A stretch of DNA of 64,000 nucleotides from Flavobacterium faecale (lineage in GTDB: Bacteria > Bacteroidota > Bacteroidia > Flavobacteriales > Flavobacteriaceae), in the NCBI RefSeq assembly GCF_003076455.1, contig NZ_CP020918.1, forward strand, positions 3,322,001 through 3,386,000, given 5' to 3'. Positions 1-8,042 of this stretch are shown piece by piece. How positions within the stretch are numbered: position 1 is the first letter of the stretch; every line of letters begins with the position of its first letter. The notes beneath the pieces are model-generated. The model made no database searches, was not told the origin of the DNA, and saw only the letters and a list, made by a program, of their open reading frames with translations. The position numbers and the translations under genes are program-made.

Positions 1-97
1 TATACTATCAACTTCTTCCCCTTGAAAAAAGGAATATTGTCTTAAGTCTGGACGAATTAATTGTTTTATTATATTTAATTTTTCATCTGCATCATAT
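1..97 (-). pseudogene. Downstream fragment of IS-split DndD/SMC-like ATPase gene
   Basis: Read on the minus strand, this stretch continues the ATPase gene whose 5' part lies at 1416-1863. Removing the IS and one copy of the CATAT duplication joins ...TPVY to DADEKLNII... with no stop up to the window edge, about 31 more residues. The fragment ends with FFQGEEVDSI, which resembles the Q-loop region (FQGE) of DndD/Rad50-like ABC ATPases. The remaining 3' part of the gene lies outside the window. The open frame across the junction is seen directly; the family assignment is inferred from short motifs. Confidence 0.7.
93..97. repeat. Target site duplication CATAT (left) of IS copy 1
   Basis: CATAT at 93-97 is repeated at 1416-1420, immediately outside both ends of the 1318-bp element. 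A 5-bp duplication falls in the usual range for IS3-family insertion. Confidence 0.8.
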
Positions 98-147
98 TGT
101 TTTGACCCCTATAAAACAAGAGTATTATTCTAAATTTCGATTATTAA

Positions 148-993
148 TTATGCGGTTAATTTTTCCAATAAAATTAGATCTTTATCTTGGTTCCATTTTT
201 CCATTGGTGTAATACGTCCTAATAGCCCATGCAGCCTATTATTGTTATAGAAAATCACATACCTTTTTAATATCTGTTCAATTTCTCCAAAAGTTCTATA
301 ATCAACCCTTTGGAACACTTCTTTTTTTAGGATTCCATGATAAGCTTCAATATGTGCATTTTCTTCAGGTGTGGCTACATGTGTAAATTCCTGCTGAACA
401 CCTATTATACCTAGGTATTCACGAACACTTTTGGCAATAAATTGACTACCATTATCACTTCTAATAACAACGTTTTCAGGGTATTGGTATTCTAAAAATA
501 AATCAGAAAGGAATGTTATTACTTTGTTCTGTTTTATTGAAAAAGAGAAGTAATCTTTTAAAATTCTACGGGTATGAACGTCTATGATTGATAGTAAGTA
601 GGCATTTTTACCTACACTAGGAATCCAAACCATCTTAATATCCATTTCTATACACTGAAACGGCCTAACAGTAATAACCTTTCTATATTTTACAAACTTA
701 CGCCCAGAACCACTCCTGTTTATCCTATTTTCGAGTTTTAACAAGCCTTCTTCTTTCATAATTCGGTAAAGCTTTTTGTGATTAATCTTATATCCATCTC
801 GATGTAAGTAAGAAGTCATTAAGCGGTATCCGCAGTCTATAAACTCATGGCTTAAAATCTCTTTAACCGATGCTATAACAGTTTCTTGACTCACCATTCC
901 CTTGAACTTATTATAAGTAAAGACACTAGGCTTATTACCTTTTTTGCCAAGACTTGGCCTTCGGTAATAGCTGCTTTGATTCATACCTAACAT
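148..993 (-). CDS. IS3-family transposase OrfB (DDE integrase core), copy 1
   Basis: This is the catalytic half of an IS3-type transposase, 281 residues from the first ATG. An HTH_21-like N-terminal part is followed by an rve/DDE core. Visible catalytic residues are the Asp in IEMDIKM, the Asp in IRSDNGSQF and the Glu in HIEAYHG, with the spacing typical of retroviral-type integrases. The reading frame is open upstream of the ATG into the end of orfA, so the active protein is probably an OrfAB fusion made by -1 frameshifting. It is identical to the product at 49400-50245. Confidence 0.93.
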   Translation of the reverse strand: MLGMNQSSYYRRPSLGKKGNKPSVFTYNKFKGMVSQETVIASVKEILSHEFIDCGYRLMTSYLHRDGYKINHKKLYRIMKEEGLLKLENRINRSGSGRKFVKYRKVITVRPFQCIEMDIKMVWIPSVGKNAYLLSIIDVHTRRILKDYFSFSIKQNKVITFLSDLFLEYQYPENVVIRSDNGSQFIAKSVREYLGIIGVQQEFTHVATPEENAHIEAYHGILKKEVFQRVDYRTFGEIEQILKRYVIFYNNNRLHGLLGRITPMEKWNQDKDLILLEKLTA

Positions 994-1043
994 ACAAATG
1001 ACTTTGCTTTTACTGATTTTATGTTTGCTACAGATACTATCAA

Positions 1044-1355
1044 CTAAATCTTTCTTGGATCGGACGTCCCAAACTTTTTTTTTAAAAGTTCACGTCCAAT
1101 TTCTAGTTCAATTTCTTTATTAGCTAATAATTTACGTAGAATTCTGTTCTCTTCCTCAGCTTGCTTTAACTCTTTGCTACGATCGTCATAAGTAACTTTT
1201 AAGCCTGCCTCTCCTTGTTTTTCATGCTTCTTCTTCCAACTATACAAACTTCCTGTACTAACACTGTATTTACGACAGGTTTCTACAACGCCTAAATCTT
1301 CGCAAGAAGATAAAATTTCCAACTTCTCTTCTAAACTCCATTTCTTGTATTTCAT
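1044..1355 (-). CDS. IS3-family transposase OrfA (HTH), copy 1
   Basis: This 103-residue DNA-binding protein starts MKYKKWSLEEKLEIL. It has a helix-turn-helix of the transposase_8 type (residues about 5-50, including CRKYSVSTGSLYSWKKKH) and then a heptad-like coiled coil (ELKQAEEENRILRKLLANK), the usual arrangement of an IS3 OrfA. Its 3' end carries the A-rich -1 slippage site into orfB. The product is identical to that of copy 2. Confidence 0.93.
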   Translation of the reverse strand: MKYKKWSLEEKLEILSSCEDLGVVETCRKYSVSTGSLYSWKKKHEKQGEAGLKVTYDDRSKELKQAEEENRILRKLLANKEIELEIGRELLKKKFGTSDPRKI

Positions 1356-1415
1356 ATCTCAAATGTACTATTTGAAATTTAGAATATCACTCTGAACTTA
1401 TAAGGGGCTAAAATA

Positions 1416-1420
1416 CATAT
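1416..1420. repeat. Target site duplication CATAT (right) of IS copy 1
   Basis: Matches CATAT at 93-97 on the other side of the element. Confidence 0.8.
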
Positions 1421-1863
1421 ACAGGAGTATATTTTGGTAAAATATGATCGGTCCGATTAACTTCTACATCATTTATATTAATTTGCCAACTTTCAAAAGA
1501 AGTTATACTTTCACTAATACGGGTTGCTGTAAAAGATTTTGTTATTTGATACTTATACCTTCCATTAGAATATTCAATTTGAATTCCAGTTACAACACTT
1601 TCTCCAATTTGGGTTTCACTTTTTGCTTTATCAGATATGATTTTTACCGCTATATCTTTAATTCCTTTCTTTCTTTTATCATCAGAATCTAATATTTGGT
1701 CATAGAATAACCATAAAAAAGCATTGAAAAACTTAGATTTTCCAGCACCATTATCAGCTACTATTATGTTAAGTCCTTCTTCAAAATCATAACGAGTTTC
1801 AAAATAATCGCCATAATAATTGAAAAAATTTTTGAAACAAATACTATTTATTATTGATGCCAT
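1416..1863 (-). pseudogene. 5' part of DndD/SMC-like ABC ATPase gene, broken by IS3 element
   Basis: About 149 native residues remain before the reading frame runs into the IS and stops on IS-derived codons (VF then stop). The N-terminus has the layout of an SMC/RecN/DndD-type ATPase: a short first strand (INSICFKNFFNYYGDYF), then a Walker A motif DNGAGKS at residues 37-43. Such ATPases work in DNA repair or in anti-phage conflict systems. The start ATG lies 2 bp after the stop of the 69-residue gene upstream, so it is the last gene seen of a tight operon with the helicase. The truncated product keeps Walker A but lacks the signature and Walker B regions, so it is presumably inactive. Confidence 0.75.
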
Positions 1864-1865
1864 AA

Positions 1866-2075
1866 TTAACCTATATTATGAATATTTTTAATTTTTTTAT
1901 AAATCTGCGATTCACTCAGATTATTATCATTTTCATTTATTATAACAGACAATACTTCAACTAATTTGTTGTGATATGGAGCGTTGGTTGTTAGTGTTTC
2001 AACTTCTTTAATATTATACTTTTCGCAAATTTCTTTGTCAGATAATATCTCTTTTAATACTTTATTTCTATCCAT
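1866..2075 (-). CDS. Small protein between helicase and ATPase genes; possible middle component
   Basis: A 69-residue protein that I do not recognise by sequence. It is charged and probably helical (MDRNKVLKEILSDKEICEKYNIKE...), with no membrane segment or signal peptide. It begins 1 bp after the helicase stop codon and ends 2 bp before the ATPase start, so the three genes are almost certainly co-transcribed. Small proteins encoded next to DndD-like ATPases occur as middle components of ABC-three-component conflict systems; that role is inferred from position alone. Confidence 0.6.
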   Translation of the reverse strand: MDRNKVLKEILSDKEICEKYNIKEVETLTTNAPYHNKLVEVLSVIINENDNNLSESQIYKKIKNIHNIG

Positions 2076-2076
2076 T

Positions 2077-4311
2077 TTATAATTCGTTTATAATTGTATC
2101 TAAATCCAAGTCATATTTAAAGCAAACGTCTTCTAATGCTTGCTTTGAGTCATAAAAATTCATTGCTAAACTTGCAAAATAGCCAACTCTTCTTAATTCA
2201 TTAAGAACAAGATTTCGTTCCATATTATAAAGTTCAGCATTGTTGTCATTTAATCTTGGTATTACAACCATATCGAATATTGTTGCATAAGGCTTATCAT
2301 CGTGTTTTCTTAACAAGCGACCTCTTCGCTGAATAAACTGCCTTGGGTTTCCCGTACTACTTGCAAAAATTCCAACTTCTGCTCTTGGGACATCAACACC
2401 CTCATCTAACATTTTCATAGCAAAGAGCATATCAATTTTTCCTTCGGAAAAACCTCTTAACAAATCGTTCAAATTTTGTCCATCTGCGATATAAGAATTC
2501 ATTTTTAGATTAGGTAACATTTCGTGTCCAGCTACTAAAAATTTATTTAACATTCGCTCAGATGTACCATCTTCTTCATAAACATAGCCTTCTGGTATAT
2601 AAGTAAAAATATATTTGAGTTTATTAATCTGTTTTAATTCGAGCAAAACATTTTTAAAACATTTAATTTTATCATTTGCTTTGTGAATGATGCTTTTCCT
2701 TTTTAAAAGTAAAATTTCAACGATTGGATCTTTTTTAAATTCACCCTTTTCAAAATCAAAAAACTTTAAAAGTTTTTTAGAAATTTCAATATATTCTTCT
2801 AACTCATCTTCGTTTAATTCAACAATTACTGGATAATACTTATAGTTGCATAGAAAATCATTTTCCATTGCTTCCTTCATTGAAAAACTATAAGTATATG
2901 GTTCTTTGTCATTGAAGAAAGTATCTATAAATTCTGTTCCTTCAGGATCATAAATTCTTTTAGGCGTTGCAGATAAACCAATTCTTTTTTTAATTAGTGA
3001 TTTATTCATTGCAGCTTTTATATTTTTCGCACCCATATTATGAGCTTCATCTGCAATAAGTATAAAATCTTCCTCTACTTTTTTAAAATATTTTTGAAAT
3101 TTACTTGAAGTAAAACTAGCATAGGTAGAAATTAAGATGATGTTTTTCCTTAATCCAGCATTAAAATTACTTACATAATTAGAAAACTCTTTTTCCCAAT
3201 TATTTCCACCACCAATTTTAATTATATTTTGGAAATTGAAAGATAAAACTTCTTCTTCCCATTGATTAAGTAATGCTATCGAAGGAACTAGAATAACGGC
3301 ATAGTAAGTATTGGTTTTTCTATATTCATTCAAAACACAATTTAATGAAGTTTTTGTTTTACCAGTTCCAGTTGCCATTCCAAAAACACCTGTAAAATCA
3401 TTTTTTACCCAATTATTATATGCAATTTCTTGATATCTTCTAGGTTTAAATGGCACAGGAAATCTTGGTTCATTTACAATTTTATCTACAGTATTATTGA
3501 ATTTTTCTTTTAAATAGTCATTGACTCTTTTAATTTTATGTTCTTCCTCCGAATAGACTTCATTATTTATCTCTACTAGGTCTAACTCTTCATCTAGTAG
3601 TTGTTTTTCATCAAGTGAAATAGATTTTTGTTTTATGATATTAATAAGTTTCTCTGGATTCAAATAAATAAAATCCTTTGATTCTTTTTTAAATATTTTT
3701 TCATAATCGTTAATCTCATTATTTAAGTTGGCTCTTTCAGAAGCTTCTCCCCAAGAACGCTTAATACTGAAGCTTTCTCCATTGCAAACAATGCCTTTAT
3801 AAGTAAAATTACAACTGCCAATGATATTAATAATATTGTCTTGGCTGTCCCAGAACAAAGCTTCCTTGTAATGTGAAATCTCTCCGGATTTTGTGGTTAC
3901 AGGAATAATATTAATTCTATTATGATCTATCAAGTATCTTAAACAATTATAAAAATGACTGACCTGTTTTTTTGTAAGTACATCGTTAAGCCGTTCTAAA
4001 TCTTTAAGAATATTTTGTTCAATCGAATTATAGAATTCAGGTTCCAGAAATAATTCATTATTGATCAATTTATAATCGTTTTCGGAAACAAAGTGATTTA
4101 TTATAAAATCTATCGTACCACCGTTATATATAAATTGCGCAAAACCGTAAGATAGTGTGCTTATAGAATTTGAACTAAAGTAACCTAACTTGAATTGTAT
4201 CTTTTTTGAAATAGGAATTACTTCTCCAAAAAATTCAAATGGAATCATATCACTCGTAGATGATACTTTTAAAGTTATAGGAAATTTAATTGTTTTAAAA
4301 TTAGTAATCAA
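2077..4311 (-). CDS. SF2 DEAD/DEAH-box helicase with N-terminal PLD-like nuclease domain
   Basis: This 744-residue protein appears to fuse a phospholipase-D-type phosphodiesterase module to a superfamily 2 helicase. The PLD motif lies around residues 147-168 (H147-x-K149, D155, then GSCN with N168). Helicase motifs follow in order: Walker A ATGTGKT at 313-319, DEAH at 421-424, SATP at 447-450, and an arginine-finger motif QRRGRLLRK near the end. Such PLD-helicase fusions resemble restriction or anti-phage effector proteins acting on foreign DNA. The start is a TTG; no in-frame ATG precedes residue 22 and an in-frame stop lies just upstream. It sits between an XRE regulator and a DndD-like ATPase, which supports a defence role, but the exact system is not identified. 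Confidence 0.8.
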   Translation of the reverse strand: MITNFKTIKFPITLKVSSTSDMIPFEFFGEVIPISKKIQFKLGYFSSNSISTLSYGFAQFIYNGGTIDFIINHFVSENDYKLINNELFLEPEFYNSIEQNILKDLERLNDVLTKKQVSHFYNCLRYLIDHNRINIIPVTTKSGEISHYKEALFWDSQDNIINIIGSCNFTYKGIVCNGESFSIKRSWGEASERANLNNEINDYEKIFKKESKDFIYLNPEKLINIIKQKSISLDEKQLLDEELDLVEINNEVYSEEEHKIKRVNDYLKEKFNNTVDKIVNEPRFPVPFKPRRYQEIAYNNWVKNDFTGVFGMATGTGKTKTSLNCVLNEYRKTNTYYAVILVPSIALLNQWEEEVLSFNFQNIIKIGGGNNWEKEFSNYVSNFNAGLRKNIILISTYASFTSSKFQKYFKKVEEDFILIADEAHNMGAKNIKAAMNKSLIKKRIGLSATPKRIYDPEGTEFIDTFFNDKEPYTYSFSMKEAMENDFLCNYKYYPVIVELNEDELEEYIEISKKLLKFFDFEKGEFKKDPIVEILLLKRKSIIHKANDKIKCFKNVLLELKQINKLKYIFTYIPEGYVYEEDGTSERMLNKFLVAGHEMLPNLKMNSYIADGQNLNDLLRGFSEGKIDMLFAMKMLDEGVDVPRAEVGIFASSTGNPRQFIQRRGRLLRKHDDKPYATIFDMVVIPRLNDNNAELYNMERNLVLNELRRVGYFASLAMNFYDSKQALEDVCFKYDLDLDTIINEL

Positions 4312-4322
4312 TTGGTAATATT

Positions 4323-4535
4323 TTATATGTTATGTAATAATTCCGATAGGCTTAAATTGAAAGCTTTTGCTATTTTTTCAATTACTACTAATGAAATATT
4401 CCTTTTACCACTTTCGATTCCAGGAATATAGGTTCTATCTAAGTCAGAAAGCTCTGCTAACTTTTCTTGAGAATAACCTTTAAGTAATCGTAATTCTTTT
4501 ATACGATGTCCGAATTTTACTTTAATATCTTCCAT
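4323..4535 (-). CDS. XRE-family transcriptional regulator
   Basis: A 70-residue protein that is essentially one HTH_3/Cro-CI domain (RIKELRLLKGYSQEKLAELS through GIESGKRNISLVVIEKIAKAF). I chose the ATG at 4535 (MEDIKVKFGHRI) over an upstream TTG at 4562, because the TTG overlaps a 9-bp inverted repeat at 4555-4585 that looks like the protein's own operator. Size and layout resemble restriction-modification controller proteins. It is the first gene of the leftward helicase/ATPase operon and probably sets its expression level. Confidence 0.85.
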   Translation of the reverse strand: MEDIKVKFGHRIKELRLLKGYSQEKLAELSDLDRTYIPGIESGKRNISLVVIEKIAKAFNLSLSELLHNI

Positions 4536-4554
4536 ATTACGAAGATGTGGTTTT

Positions 4555-4585
4555 GTAGACAATTGTACAATAGACGATTGTCTAC
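4555..4585. promoter_or_regulatory. Inverted repeat upstream of XRE gene, likely autoregulatory operator
   Basis: GTAGACAAT (4555-4563) and its exact reverse complement ATTGTCTAC (4577-4585) flank a 13-bp spacer. The spacer itself holds a partial direct repeat, TAGACGATTG against TAGACAATTG. The site lies 20 bp upstream of the chosen XRE start, the arrangement expected of C-box-like operators. Confidence 0.55.
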
Positions 4586-4687
4586 TTTGTATATCATTAG
4601 TATTTATGCTTTGTTTAAATTTGTAATTTCTTCAAAATAATAAAACCAACTTGTTACAGTTGGTTTTGATAAAACATTCATTCAGTT

Positions 4688-4828
4688 TTACTTCTTCGGT
4701 GAGTTTCCTCTGTTACCGCCTGAAGGATTGCCATTGGTGCTAGGATAATTTGGATTCGAACCTCCTGTTTTTGAACTTCCTGCATTTGAACCTCCAATTC
4801 TTGGACCACTAGTGTTTGACTTACTCAT
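4688..4828 (-). CDS. Gly/Asn/Ser-rich 46-residue protein
   Basis: A short ORF starting MSKSNTSGPRIGGSNAGSSK and ending GNRGNSPKK. It is low-complexity, with repeated GGSN/GSSK-like units and several Pro and Lys residues and no hydrophobic segment. It has its own ATG and lies alone between the XRE operon and the LytTR gene. The amino-acid bias stands out against the AT-rich background, where random frames would be rich in Lys, Ile and Phe, and this argues that it is coding. Function unknown; probably disordered. Confidence 0.5.
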   Translation of the reverse strand: MSKSNTSGPRIGGSNAGSSKTGGSNPNYPSTNGNPSGGNRGNSPKK

Positions 4829-4991
4829 AATATTTGGTATTAAATTAAATAGCACCTACTCTATTAGCTTTTCGGTTACCGCTTTTGATAATTATATACC
4901 AAATTTCAGTACAAAGGACTTGCTAAAATAATCTTGAATAATATTAACCAACTAGAAATAACGAGAAGTATTTTTAGAGTAACAAGAGCGG

Positions 4992-5750
4992 TTATTTTTT
5001 AAATTGTTTTACAATTGATTGGTAATTTTCGGAGACAGGAAGTTGTTTCGGTTCTAGTTTACCTACACTAGAAAAAATATCGACTTCGATAGTTTCTGTT
5101 TTTTTATCGTAGTGTTTGATGTGATTGATATTTACTCGAAAGGATTTGTGAATGGTAAGGAACTGCGATTTTAGTAAACCTTTATCCTCCATTTTAGAAA
5201 ATGAAAAATCAATCAAATTTTCGGACTTTCTATGGTTAAAATGAATCTGCTTGTTATTGGATTCCGATCCACTTGCTTTGTCTGCCGTGAGGTAAACTAT
5301 AGAATCTAATGCAATTTTGGTACGCTTAACTGATCCAAAATCTAGGTATACATGTTGCTGACTTGCAAAAAAATGTACTTCCATAAAAAAGCGAGACAAA
5401 GTCTTTTTGAATTCAGTTTCGGTAAACGGTTTTGTCAGATGGTCAACGCAAATGTGAAACTCTCTTTTCAAACTTTCCATTTCCTTGATGTATTGCGAGG
5501 TATTACTACTAACAAAAATAACAGGGAGTTTCAATTTATGAGCTACTTCCATTCCTGTCATGTAGGAATCTCCGAGATTTAAATCTAATACCAAAATATC
5601 TGGTTTGGTTTCAGCAACTTCCTTTAGAAAAGCTTTGGCTTCAAAACATGTAGCGACTACGTTTACAACTCCCAACTTTTGCAAGTATTCTTTATTGATT
5701 TCTAGTTGTTCAATATTATCATCAAGTAGAGCCGCCTTTAAAACATTCAT
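4992..5750 (-). CDS. LytTR-type response regulator
   Basis: A 252-residue two-domain regulator. The receiver domain (residues 1-120) has an acidic pair D10/D11, phospho-acceptor D56 in LVLDLNLG, and a late Lys in LTKPF. The C-terminal half matches the LytTR DNA-binding domain (HLDFGSVKRTKIALDSIVYLTADK..., then FLTIHKSFRVNINHI). It would bind DNA when phosphorylated by a LytS-type histidine kinase. No kinase gene is adjacent, so its partner is encoded elsewhere. Confidence 0.85.
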   Translation of the reverse strand: MNVLKAALLDDNIEQLEINKEYLQKLGVVNVVATCFEAKAFLKEVAETKPDILVLDLNLGDSYMTGMEVAHKLKLPVIFVSSNTSQYIKEMESLKREFHICVDHLTKPFTETEFKKTLSRFFMEVHFFASQQHVYLDFGSVKRTKIALDSIVYLTADKASGSESNNKQIHFNHRKSENLIDFSFSKMEDKGLLKSQFLTIHKSFRVNINHIKHYDKKTETIEVDIFSSVGKLEPKQLPVSENYQSIVKQFKK

Positions 5751-6000
5751 ATATACTTTTATTAGATATCTGATTACTTATTATAAAACTGTTATAACAT
5801 CCAAACTTAGACATTTAAACGCAAATTATAAAGTGAGCAAAAACTTAATTCAATGAATTTATACAAAGACAAACTGTTTATTTGAAGTTTACTTACCGTT
5901 TTCCGCATTGAGACTAAATAAGTCCTAATCTATTTTAGAAATTAAAATTCTAATTACATTGATAAACCTAAAATAGCTGCAAAGAACCCTAACAAATCAA

Positions 6001-6642
6001 TCAAAAAAGCAGCAAAGGATTATCATCCAATTTTCTCGCCACTAAATCCACATCATAAGGAAAAGCAAAATCTTGAACAGAAGCCTGATTCAGCCATTTT
6101 GCTTCATCTCCTGGAAGAAGGATGATCGGCATTCTTTTTTTGATATTGTGTATTTCAGCCATCAGCGGATTGGCCTGAGTGGTCACGATGGTATAGGTAT
6201 TGCGTGACTCACCTGTGTGCGTATCTGTCCAGTGCGAATAGAGGCCTGCAAATGCAAAGAGTTCGTCATTTTCTACACCTATCTGATATTTTATTTTAGT
6301 ATTGCCCTTAGAGTCGAGCCATTGCCATTCGTTGAAACCCGTTGCAATAACCAAACAGCGTTGGTTGATTACATTTTTGAAGGATGGTTTCTCGTCCAAG
6401 GTTTCAATTTTGGCATTGAGGGTCATTTTCTTAATTTGATCGTCTTTTGACCAATCTGGAATCAAACCCCAATTATAATGCTCAATTATATCTGGATGCT
6501 CGTTTGTAATAATGGGCGTTTTAGGAAACGTAAATCCATTTATACTATCTTGTGTAGCAAATAAACTTTCATCACGCATTTTGGCCTTAAAACGTTTTTC
6601 GATTTGTTTGGATAATTTGTTTTGAATCGTATGAAAGCACAT
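6001..6642 (-). CDS. SOS response-associated peptidase (SRAP/YedK/HMCES family)
   Basis: A 213-residue SRAP domain protein. Members form a covalent thiazolidine link through Cys2 with abasic sites in single-stranded DNA. The start was set at 6642 so that the protein begins MCFHTI with the essential Cys directly after the initiator Met; an upstream in-frame start would bury it. Family motifs are NAKIET, RCLVIATGFNEWQW and IHNIKKRMPIIL, carrying the conserved Asn, Glu and His. It appears monocistronic. It is a genome-maintenance gene, although relatives are also common beside mobile or defence genes. Confidence 0.92.
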   Translation of the reverse strand: MCFHTIQNKLSKQIEKRFKAKMRDESLFATQDSINGFTFPKTPIITNEHPDIIEHYNWGLIPDWSKDDQIKKMTLNAKIETLDEKPSFKNVINQRCLVIATGFNEWQWLDSKGNTKIKYQIGVENDELFAFAGLYSHWTDTHTGESRNTYTIVTTQANPLMAEIHNIKKRMPIILLPGDEAKWLNQASVQDFAFPYDVDLVARKLDDNPLLLF

Positions 6643-6871
6643 GGAGATTATTTTTTTTGTAGGTGGAATTAATATCAAATTTAATCATTAAAATGTGATT
6701 CCAAAAATAAAAAAAGCGCCTTTATAAAATAATAAAGAGCTATTTTTCTGCCAAATAAAAAAACTTATAAATGGTGTTTTTGCTAATGAATAAATAACAA
6801 AGCTTCAAATTACTGTCGAAGCAGTAATATATAAGATGACTAGAGATAATTACTACCGCATTATTTTAATG

Positions 6872-6893
6872 TAAACAAAATTGTTTATATTTG
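6872..6893 (+). promoter_or_regulatory. Promoter -7 box with overlapping palindrome, AbiE-type TA operon
   Basis: TATATTTG at 6886-6893 fits the Bacteroidota -7 consensus TAnnTTTG and lies only 4 bp before the ATG at 6898, so the mRNA may be leaderless or nearly so. A near-perfect palindrome, TAAACAAAATTGTTTA (6872-6887), overlaps it and is a good candidate for autorepression by the HTH antitoxin. Confidence 0.5.
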
Positions 6894-6897
6894 TACT

Positions 6898-7395
6898 ATG
6901 AATACATTAATAGAAAAATACAAAGGCATACACCCTGGAATAATATTGGAACGCTTACTGAACAAAAAAGCGATTTCACAACGTCCTTTTGCCCTTTCTA
7001 TTGGAGAACATCCACAAACCTTAAACACTATAACAAAAGGCAAAAGAAGGCTTAATACTGCTTTAGCATTGAAAATTGAGGAGAAATTAAACTTAGAAGA
7101 AGGCTCGCTTGCTTTACTACAAACGTATTATGACATTAAAGAAGAGAAGAGCAAATCAAAACAAAGCACGCCTGATTTATCTCTTTTAAGAAAATCATTA
7201 TTTTGGGATACTGATATTTCTAAAATAGATTGGCAAAAACAAAGAGAAGCGGTAATTAGACGAATATTTGAACGTGGTAATGATATCGAAAAAGAAGAAA
7301 TTAAACACTTCTATAAAAGTGCCATCGTTAAAAGTACACTTGCAAAAAGTAGTCGTAAACCTTACACCATTTACAGCAATAAAGAAAACGCATAA
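6898..7395 (+). CDS. HTH (HigA-like) antitoxin/regulator of AbiEii-type pair
   Basis: A 165-residue protein. Residues about 10-75 form an XRE/HigA-like helix-turn-helix (HPGIILERLLNKKAISQRPFALSIGEHPQTLNTI split by short loops), and the C-terminal half is charged. Its stop codon overlaps the start of the downstream nucleotidyltransferase gene (TAATG), which indicates translational coupling. In AbiE-type systems the regulator represses the operon and counters the nucleotidyltransferase toxin. This regulator is XRE-like rather than the classical AbiEi winged helix. The role is inferred from the domain and the pairing. Confidence 0.8.
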   Translation: MNTLIEKYKGIHPGIILERLLNKKAISQRPFALSIGEHPQTLNTITKGKRRLNTALALKIEEKLNLEEGSLALLQTYYDIKEEKSKSKQSTPDLSLLRKSLFWDTDISKIDWQKQREAVIRRIFERGNDIEKEEIKHFYKSAIVKSTLAKSSRKPYTIYSNKENA

Positions 7396-8042
7396 TGTTA
7401 TACTACTCTACTGTAAATGATTTACTGAAAAACAGTTTATTACAATTAATGCAATCTGAAATTTTTAATGATTTTAGACTTGTAGGAGGTACTGCATTAA
7501 GTTTACAAATAGGTCACAGAGAATCTATCGATATTGATTTGTTTAGTGATGCCGACTATGGAACATTAGATTTTGGAAGCATCGAGAACTATCTAAAAGA
7601 AAATTTTAAATTTGTTGATTATTTAGATACAATTCCAGCAATGGGAAAGTCTTATTTTATTGGAGAAGACAAAGAAAATACGATAAAATTAGACCTATAT
7701 TACACAGATAGTTATATACAACCTTATATCGAAGTAGACGGAGTCAGAATGGCAACTATTGAAGAAATTATTGCAATGAAAATAGATGTTGTGCAACGAG
7801 GTGGGAGAAAAAAAGACTTTTGGGATCTACATGATTTGCTTCAATTATACAATATCAGCCAAATGTTAGATTTACATGAGCAAAGATATCCTTATACTCA
7901 TGACAGAGATTTAATAATTCAAAACTTCACTTCCTTCGATCAAGCTGATGAAGATTTTAATCCAATTTGTTTTAAAGGAAAATATTGGGAATTTATAAAG
8001 GAAGATTTTGAAGAAATTATTAATGAGTTTAAAAAAACATAA
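7395..8042 (+). CDS. AbiEii/AbiGii-family nucleotidyltransferase toxin
   Basis: A 215-residue nucleotidyltransferase. The diagnostic stretch LVGGTALSLQIGHRESIDIDLF holds the GG(T) nucleotide-binding loop and the DxD metal-binding aspartates. A second conserved part, IEEIIAMKIDVVQRGGRKKDFWDLHDLL, is typical of AbiEii/MenT-like toxins, which nucleotidylate tRNA or other targets and cause abortive infection or growth arrest. It overlaps the antitoxin stop by 1 nt. It could also be a non-toxic family member. Confidence 0.88.
   Translation: MLYYSTVNDLLKNSLLQLMQSEIFNDFRLVGGTALSLQIGHRESIDIDLFSDADYGTLDFGSIENYLKENFKFVDYLDTIPAMGKSYFIGEDKENTIKLDLYYTDSYIQPYIEVDGVRMATIEEIIAMKIDVVQRGGRKKDFWDLHDLLQLYNISQMLDLHEQRYPYTHDRDLIIQNFTSFDQADEDFNPICFKGKYWEFIKEDFEEIINEFKKT

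Larger units (their letters stand above)
98..1415 (-). mobile_element. IS3-family insertion sequence, copy 1 (1318 bp)
   Basis: A complete element on the minus strand, carrying orfA (1044-1355) and orfB (148-993). Its ends are imperfect terminal inverted repeats: one begins TATTTTAGCCCC and the other TGTTTTGACCCC, and similarity continues inward to a shared ATTCTAAATTTC. It is flanked by CATAT duplications and interrupts an ATPase gene. The copy at 48978-50295 has the same length, both encoded proteins are identical, and the stretches compared by eye match. The transposition is therefore recent. Boundaries were set by comparing the two copies and their flanks. Confidence 0.93.

Noticed and set aside
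4536..4562. TTG at 4562 as start of the XRE gene
   Set aside because: It overlaps the inverted repeat at 4555-4585; the ATG at 4535 fits the HTH domain start and leaves the operator upstream.
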